From: Pseudescherichia vulneris NBRC 102420
GTDB lineage: Bacteria > Pseudomonadota > Gammaproteobacteria > Enterobacterales > Enterobacteriaceae
NCBI RefSeq assembly: GCF_000759795.1
Contig: NZ_BBMZ01000010.1
Coordinates: forward strand, 124,001 to 188,000
DNA length: 64,000 bases
Direction: 5' to 3'
This document shows positions 59,065 through 64,000 of the stretch, piece after piece; the first letter of the stretch is position 1, and every line of letters starts with the position of its first letter. The position numbers and the translations under genes were made by a program. The notes beneath the pieces were generated by a model that was given only the letters and a program-made list of their open reading frames with translations, did no database searches and was not told the DNA's origin.

Positions 59065-60477
59065 ATGGCAACAGTAAGTTCGCTTGGTGCCGGCACCAGC
59101 ATGAGTTCATCGCTGAGTACGCTATATGATGGGCTGGAGTCTTCTGAGCAGACTCGGTTAACGCCTATTACGCAACAGCAGACATCATATAAAGCAAAAC
59201 TGACCGCCTGGGGCGTGGTGCAGACATCGCTAACGTCGCTACAGAAGGCGGCAGACGCATTAAAAGATACCTCAGCCATTGCGTCGGCTAAGGTCTCCAG
59301 CACTAATAGCGCGTTCAGCGCGACGCTGGCCAACAGCGCCACGGCGGGAACCTACTCCGTTGAGGTCACCCAGCTAGCTACCTCGCAGTCGCTGCTCAGC
59401 CCAAAGGCAAGCAGTAAAGAGTCTGTTCTCGGGGACAGCAGCCTCAGCTCGCGGACAATCACTATCACCCAGCCAGGTCAGAAAGATCCCATGACGGTGA
59501 CGCTGGCCAGCGATAAAACCAGCCTTGCGGACATTCGCGATGCGATAAATGCCAAACAGGGCAGCGTCACCGCCAGCATTATTAAAGCGGATGATAGCAG
59601 CTACTACCTGGCGCTGACCTCTCGCGACAGCGGCGAAGCGAACGCGATGACCATCACTACTGACGACAGCAAGCTGGCGAAATACATCAGCTACGACGCC
59701 ACCGACAGTACCAAAAGCGCCATGACCCAGCAGGTGGAGGCGAAAGATGCCATTGTTAAAATCAATAACATCACCATCACCCGCAGCAGCAACACCATTA
59801 CCGATGCGCCAGAAGGCGTAACCCTGTCGCTGACGAAAACCAACGTCGGTAGCCCGGAGACGCTGTCGGTCGTCAAAGACAACGAGCCGATGACGACGGC
59901 CATAAAGGCCTACGTTGACGCCTATAACTCGCTGCAGACGACCATCAGCAACCAGACCAAATATACGGCGGTGGATCAGGGCAGCGACAGCCAGAGTACC
60001 TCAAACGGCGATCTGCTTGGCGACGGCACGCTGCGTAATATCCAGACGCGCCTGCGCTCCCTGCTCTCCACCAGCCAGGGAACCGGAACTATCTCTACCC
60101 TGTCGCAGATGGGTATCACCCAGGATCTGACCGGCAAGCTGACCATCGATGATACCAAGCTGACTAAAGCACTGAACGAGTCCCCGACCGATGTGTTGAC
60201 TTTCCTCTCCGGCGACGGCAAAACCACCGGTTTTGCCACCCAGGCTAGCAGCCAGTTAAAAGACATTCTGGGCACCGACGGCACGCTGAAAAGCGCCACG
60301 GATGGAATCAATAAAACCCTGAAGCGGCTGTCAGAGAAGTACGATCAGGTAAACGATCAGATCACCGCGACGATGGCGCGCTATAAGGCCCAGTTCACCA
60401 GCCTGAGTACGCTCATGTCGTCCTTGGACTCCACGGCCAGCTATTTGACCCAGCAGTTTAATGCCATAAACAGTTAA
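59065..60477 (+). CDS. fliD: flagellar cap protein FliD (HAP2)
   Basis: 470 residues (E. coli 468) from ATG 59065 (MATVSSLGAGTSMSSSLSTL), with GAGGGA eight bases upstream; a longer frame from 58888 is not conserved. Coiled-coil ends (about 1-40 and 420-470, ending YLTQQFNAINS) flank the cap leg and head domains. The pentameric cap folds flagellin at the filament tip. First gene of fliDST. Confidence 0.96.
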   Translation: MATVSSLGAGTSMSSSLSTLYDGLESSEQTRLTPITQQQTSYKAKLTAWGVVQTSLTSLQKAADALKDTSAIASAKVSSTNSAFSATLANSATAGTYSVEVTQLATSQSLLSPKASSKESVLGDSSLSSRTITITQPGQKDPMTVTLASDKTSLADIRDAINAKQGSVTASIIKADDSSYYLALTSRDSGEANAMTITTDDSKLAKYISYDATDSTKSAMTQQVEAKDAIVKINNITITRSSNTITDAPEGVTLSLTKTNVGSPETLSVVKDNEPMTTAIKAYVDAYNSLQTTISNQTKYTAVDQGSDSQSTSNGDLLGDGTLRNIQTRLRSLLSTSQGTGTISTLSQMGITQDLTGKLTIDDTKLTKALNESPTDVLTFLSGDGKTTGFATQASSQLKDILGTDGTLKSATDGINKTLKRLSEKYDQVNDQITATMARYKAQFTSLSTLMSSLDSTASYLTQQFNAINS

Positions 60478-60500
60478 TGAACCATGAGTAGAGGTTTGAC

Positions 60501-60911
60501 ATGTATACAAAATCGGGAATTCAGGCTTATGCCCAGGTCAGCGTTGAGAGCGCCGTCCTGAGTGCCAGCCCACATCAGCTGGTGGTCCTACTTTTTGATG
60601 GCGCGTTAAGCGCCATGAAAAAAGCGGCCATCCTGATCGATCAGGGAGACATTCCCGGTAAAGGCCAGGCCCTGTCAAAAGCAATCAATATCATTACCAA
60701 TGGCTTACGTGCAGGACTCAATCATGAAGTTGAAGGCGGCCTCGCAGAAAATCTAGAACACCTCTATGACTTTATGATTGAGCGTCTTCTTCAGGCCAAT
60801 CTGCACAATGACCTCGCCGCCATTGATGAAGTCACTACACTGCTGACCAATATTGCCGATGCCTGGAAAGAGATCGGCCCTAATAATCAAAATGCGCGGG
60901 ACACCTACTAA
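60501..60911 (+). CDS. fliS: flagellin export chaperone FliS
   Basis: 136 residues, E. coli length; helical bundle beginning MYTKSGIQAYAQVSVESAVLSASPHQLVVLLFDG. Binds the FliC C-terminus in the cytoplasm and presents it to FlhA. The TAA shares its last base with the fliT ATG (TAATG). Confidence 0.96.
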   Translation: MYTKSGIQAYAQVSVESAVLSASPHQLVVLLFDGALSAMKKAAILIDQGDIPGKGQALSKAINIITNGLRAGLNHEVEGGLAENLEHLYDFMIERLLQANLHNDLAAIDEVTTLLTNIADAWKEIGPNNQNARDTY

Positions 60912-61270
60912 TGGATGCCGATTTCGGGTTGCTCCAACACTATCAGCAACTGCTGCTGACCAGCAACATGATGCTAAGCCTTGCTAAAGAGGGGCGCTGG
61001 GATGAGCTTATCCAGCATGAGGTGAGCTATATCACCGCCGTAGAAAAGCTGACCCAGCTGCAGGATACCGCAGATACTGCCCCTGCTATTCAGGGGCGGC
61101 TCCGCCCGCTGTTAAAACAGATCCTCGAGAACAAAGTTGAGCTTAAAACGCTGCTGCACCAGCGCATGGAAGAACTACGCACCTTAGTGGGGCAAACGTC
61201 CCGCCAACAGAACCTGAACTCAACCTATGGACGTCTCTCTGGTAATATTCTTTTCCCAAGCGAGCTGTGA
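60911..61270 (+). CDS. fliT: FliD export chaperone and FlhDC inhibitor FliT
   Basis: 119 residues (121 in E. coli), helical. FliT escorts FliD to the export gate and, when free, binds FlhC to block class II transcription. One-base overlap with fliS. Sequence is less conserved than its neighbours, as usual for FliT; position makes the call firm. Confidence 0.93.
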   Translation: MDADFGLLQHYQQLLLTSNMMLSLAKEGRWDELIQHEVSYITAVEKLTQLQDTADTAPAIQGRLRPLLKQILENKVELKTLLHQRMEELRTLVGQTSRQQNLNSTYGRLSGNILFPSEL

Positions 61271-61286
61271 ACGCTGCTGCCTTCAG

Positions 61287-61326
61287 GCGGGTAAACTATT
61301 TTAACGTTCTTACCCGCTTCGTTTTC
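61287..61326 (+). terminator. terminator of fliDST
   Basis: GCGGGTAA (61287-61294) pairs with TTACCCGC (61310-61317) around a 15-base loop, followed by TTCGTTTTC. It lies 16 bases after the fliT stop. Confidence 0.7.
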
Positions 61327-61371
61327 TAAATATCATCCATACTTCAAGTTCCTTACTCTGGAGCTTGGTCG

Positions 61372-62859
61372 ATGAAAAACCCCACCTTATTGCAATGCTT
61401 TCACTGGTATTATCCGGATGGCGGTAAGCTCTGGCCGGAAGTGGCCGAGCGTGCAGCTGGTTTTAATGATATTGGCATTAACATGGTCTGGCTGCCCCCC
61501 GCTTATAAAGCGGCCACGGGAGGATACTCGGTCGGATATGACACCTACGATCTCTTCGACCTGGGCGAGTTCGATCAAAAAGGGACCGTTGCGACTAAAT
61601 ATGGCGATAAAGCCCAGCTGCTGGCGGCTATCGGTGCGCTGAAAGAGAACGGCATTGCCGTGCTGCTCGACGTCGTGGTCAACCATAAGATGGGAGCCGA
61701 TGAAAAAGAGTCGATCTGTGTTAATCGGGTAAACGAACACGACCGCACCCAGATTGACGATGAGGAGATCGCCTGCGAGGCCTGGACACGTTACACCTTC
61801 CCCGCCCGTGAGGGTAAATATTCGAAGTTTATCTGGGACCACAAGTGCTTTAGCGGCGTCGATCATATCGAAAATCCCGACGAAGAAGGCATCTTTAAGA
61901 TCGTCAACGATTATACCGGCGATGGCTGGAACGATCAGGTCGACGGAGAGCTGGGTAACTTTGACTATTTGATGGGCTCCAATATCGACTTCCGCAACCG
62001 GGCGGTGACGGAGGAGATCAAATACTGGGCCCGCTGGGTGATGGAGCAGACCCAGTGCGACGGCTTCCGCCTTGATGCCGTGAAGCATATCCCGGCCTGG
62101 TTCTATAAGGAGTGGATCGACCACGTGCAGGAGGTGGCCCCGAAACCGCTGTTTATCGTCGCCGAATACTGGGCCCATGAAGTCGGACGCTTGCAGCAGT
62201 ATATCGATCAGGTCGATGGCAATACGATGCTGTTCGACGCCCCGCTGCAGATGAATTTCCATCAGGCATCGTTGCAGGGCCGTGACTACGACATGAGCCA
62301 GATTTTCACCGGCACGCTGGTGGAAGCCGATCCCTTCCATGCCGTCACCCTGGTCACTAACCACGACACTCAGCTGTTGCAGGCGCTGGAAGCACCAGTG
62401 GAATCCTGGTTTAAACCGCTGGCCTACGCTCTGATCCTGCTGCGGGAAAACGGTGTGCCATCGGTGTTCTATCCGGATCTGTATGGCGCAAGCTATGACG
62501 ATACCGGCGGCGATGGCGAAACCTACCACATCGATATGCCGATCGTCGAACATCTCGACAAGCTGATCCTGGCCCGTCAGCGCTTTGCCCACGGCGTACA
62601 GACCCTGTGGTTCGATCACCCGAACTGCATCGCCTTTAGCCGGAGCGGAACCGAAGAGGATCCCGGCTGCGTCGTGGTGCTTTCCAACGGTAACGACGGG
62701 GAAAAGACGCTGGAGCTAGGGGAAAACTACGGCAATAAGATGTGGCGCGACTACCTCGGCAACCGCGAGGAGACGGTCAGCACTGACGAAAACGGCACGG
62801 GTACCTTTACCTGCAACGGCGGCAGCGTCAGCGTGTGGGTTCTGGAGGACGTGCTGTAA
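61372..62859 (+). CDS. amyA: cytoplasmic alpha-amylase
   Basis: 495 residues, E. coli length, no signal peptide. GH13 barrel: VVNHK (103-107), nucleophile Asp235 in GFRLDAVKH, acid Glu265 in VAEYW, Asp332 in VTNHDT. Cuts maltodextrins and starch inside the cell. GGAGCTTG lies before the ATG. Confidence 0.97.
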   Translation: MKNPTLLQCFHWYYPDGGKLWPEVAERAAGFNDIGINMVWLPPAYKAATGGYSVGYDTYDLFDLGEFDQKGTVATKYGDKAQLLAAIGALKENGIAVLLDVVVNHKMGADEKESICVNRVNEHDRTQIDDEEIACEAWTRYTFPAREGKYSKFIWDHKCFSGVDHIENPDEEGIFKIVNDYTGDGWNDQVDGELGNFDYLMGSNIDFRNRAVTEEIKYWARWVMEQTQCDGFRLDAVKHIPAWFYKEWIDHVQEVAPKPLFIVAEYWAHEVGRLQQYIDQVDGNTMLFDAPLQMNFHQASLQGRDYDMSQIFTGTLVEADPFHAVTLVTNHDTQLLQALEAPVESWFKPLAYALILLRENGVPSVFYPDLYGASYDDTGGDGETYHIDMPIVEHLDKLILARQRFAHGVQTLWFDHPNCIAFSRSGTEEDPGCVVVLSNGNDGEKTLELGENYGNKMWRDYLGNREETVSTDENGTGTFTCNGGSVSVWVLEDVL

Positions 62860-62866
62860 CCGGATG

Positions 62867-62892
62867 CGCTGAGTGAGAGGCCTCACTCAGCG
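62867..62892. terminator. bidirectional hairpin between amyA and yedD
   Basis: CGCTGAGTGAG and CTCACTCAGCG form a perfect 11-base-pair stem around AGGC between convergent genes; the plus-strand tail is TTATTGCTTT. Confidence 0.7.
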
Positions 62893-62900
62893 TTATTGCT

Positions 62901-63314
62901 TTACGGCAGCGGCGTAGGCAGCGGGCTTTTCGCCAATACCTCAGCGCACTCGGCGGTTGGGCGATCGACCCGTTTTAGCATCATGCCCGCATACTCCAGC
63001 AGGGCACCATCACGCTCTACCGAGTACACCTCGACCTTTTGCGTCACGTTATAGAAATCGTCCCCGCGTAGCGTCAGCTTGCCAGGAAGCGCTATCACGC
63101 GCTGCCACTGGCGACAGTCCAGCGTATCCCCAGCGGGGGTCACCACCAGGCTGGCAATCGCTTCCGGGCTGACCAGCTTGCTCTGCGGCCCGGCAGATTG
63201 CCAGTACCCTACCAGCTCCGCGGGTGCCGGGTGTTTAACGACCTCGTTATAGTTATCAATCTGTGCACATCCGGTCAACGCCAGCAATGCGCTTAAAATC
63301 GCTACTTTTTTCAT
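62901..63314 (-). CDS. yedD: YedD family lipoprotein
   Basis: 137 residues from ATG 63314 (MKKVAILSALLALTGCAQID), E. coli length. LTGC is a lipobox, so Cys16 should be lipidated. The conserved GDTLDCRQWQRVIALPGKLTL and the end RPTAECAEVLAKSPLPTPLP identify the family. Function unknown. A longer frame from 63419 is rejected. Confidence 0.95.
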   Translation of the reverse strand: MKKVAILSALLALTGCAQIDNYNEVVKHPAPAELVGYWQSAGPQSKLVSPEAIASLVVTPAGDTLDCRQWQRVIALPGKLTLRGDDFYNVTQKVEVYSVERDGALLEYAGMMLKRVDRPTAECAEVLAKSPLPTPLP

Positions 63315-63503
63315 CCAATGTCCTGCGCGCGAAGAAAAAAAATATTCTGGCATTAAAGCGCCACGGCTGCCAGCAATTACCTTCAGCACTTTACTTGATC
63401 TGCACCGTATAAATGCCATTTACCGCTGGGCAAATGCGTGTGTGCGTGTAGGATCGCGGTTCCGCTTTATTACATAAACCTTCTGAGTTCAGAGGCTATT
63501 ACC

Positions 63504-64000
63504 ATGTCCTGGCAACACTTCAAACAGCGCTGGCTGATTACCTTTTGGGCACCCCTGCCCGCCGTTATCGCCGCCGGCATTCTCTCCACCTACTATTTTG
63601 GCATTACCGGCACCTTCTGGGCCGTTACCGGGGAATTTACCCGCTGGGGCGGTCAGCTTTTGCAGCTGATGGGCATCCATGCGGAAACCTGGGGTTACTA
63701 CAAGCTGATCCATCTGGAAGGCACCCCGCTGACCCGCATCGACGGCATGATGATTATCGGCATGTTTGGCGGCTGTTTCGCTGCCGCGCTGTGGGCGAAT
63801 AACGTCAAACTGCGTATGCCCCGCAGTCGTATCCGTATTTTTCAGGCCATTGTCGGCGGCATCATTGCCGGATTCGGCGCACGTCTGGCGATGGGCTGTA
63901 ACCTGGCGGCGTTTTTCACCGGCATTCCTCAGTTTTCCCTTCACGCCTGGTTCTTTGCCCTGGCCACGGCGGTAGGCAGCTGGTTTGGCGCGCGCGTTAC
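63504..64000 (+). CDS. yedE: YedE, YeeE/YedE-type transporter, N-terminal part (cut by window edge)
   Basis: The first 165 codons, beginning MSWQQ-like as MSWQHFKQRWLITFWAPLPA, match E. coli YedE (about 400 residues). Hydrophobic helices near 15-35, 60-75, 92-105 and 115-135; the family motif GARLAMGCNLAAFFTG with its cysteine is present near 126-141. YedE is linked to selenium metabolism in E. coli with yedF, expected just beyond the edge. Confidence 0.93.
   Translation, partial: MSWQHFKQRWLITFWAPLPAVIAAGILSTYYFGITGTFWAVTGEFTRWGGQLLQLMGIHAETWGYYKLIHLEGTPLTRIDGMMIIGMFGGCFAAALWANNVKLRMPRSRIRIFQAIVGGIIAGFGARLAMGCNLAAFFTGIPQFSLHAWFFALATAVGSWFGARV

Overview
The window is chromosomal DNA of an enterobacterium of the Enterobacter / Lelliottia / Leclercia type. 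The evidence is near-identical protein families and gene order to the E. coli K-12 argS - flh - che - mot - ots - ara - tyrP - pgsA - uvrC - sdiA - fliY - fliAZ - fliC - fliDST - amyA - yedE arc. The genus is an inference; no rRNA or other species marker is present.

Layout. 1-2027: the 5' end of yecM, then argS. 2125-4851: rhiN and rhiT, for rhamnogalacturonide use, with a KdgR-like operator. 5094-8714: flhE, flhA, flhB (flagellar export). 8947-11182: a two-gene insertion, a dGTPase-like HD phosphohydrolase overlapping a small nucleotidyltransferase, absent from the E. coli layout. 11242-17540: cheZ, cheY, cheB, cheR, tap, tar. 17639-22881: a five-gene archaic (Csu-like) chaperone-usher pilus cluster lying exactly between the two chemotaxis operons. 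23202-28648: cheW, cheA, motB, motA, a probable MotR small RNA, then flhC and flhD. 29441-35874: uspC, otsA/otsB (trehalose), araH/araG/araF (arabinose ABC importer). 36191-45226: DJ-1 family gene, ftnB, yecJ, azuC, an MFS pump, an RpiB-like isomerase, yecR, tyrP, yecA, an AT-rich acyltransferase and three tRNAs (Leu, Cys, Gly). 45376-54913: pgsA, uvrC, uvrY, yecF, sdiA, the cystine importer with D-cysteine desulfhydrase, fliZ and fliA. 55046-57807: decayed insertion sequences around two orphan genes. 57838-64000: fliC, fliD, fliS, fliT, amyA, yedD and the start of yedE.

How it works together. Most of the window is the flagellar and chemotaxis regulon. FlhDC switches on class II genes including fliA, and sigma28 (FliA) then reads promoters that are visible by eye: inside flhC (for motA and MotR), and before tar, fliC, fliD and fliA, all with the 11-base spacer. 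Three kinds of accessory DNA interrupt this conserved block: metabolic (rhiTN), surface (Csu-like pilus) and possible defence (dGTPase plus nucleotidyltransferase).

Most notable observations: (1) the dGTPase-nucleotidyltransferase pair, with its ribosome binding site inside a hairpin, is the best candidate for an undescribed system, possibly anti-phage; (2) the hairpin of the fliC terminator appears to have been split into two arms about 2.76 kb apart by the insertion-sequence island; (3) the pilus operon lies upstream of tar with no terminator between; (4) the 27-residue AzuC protein and a MotR-like RNA can be recognised although they are very short.
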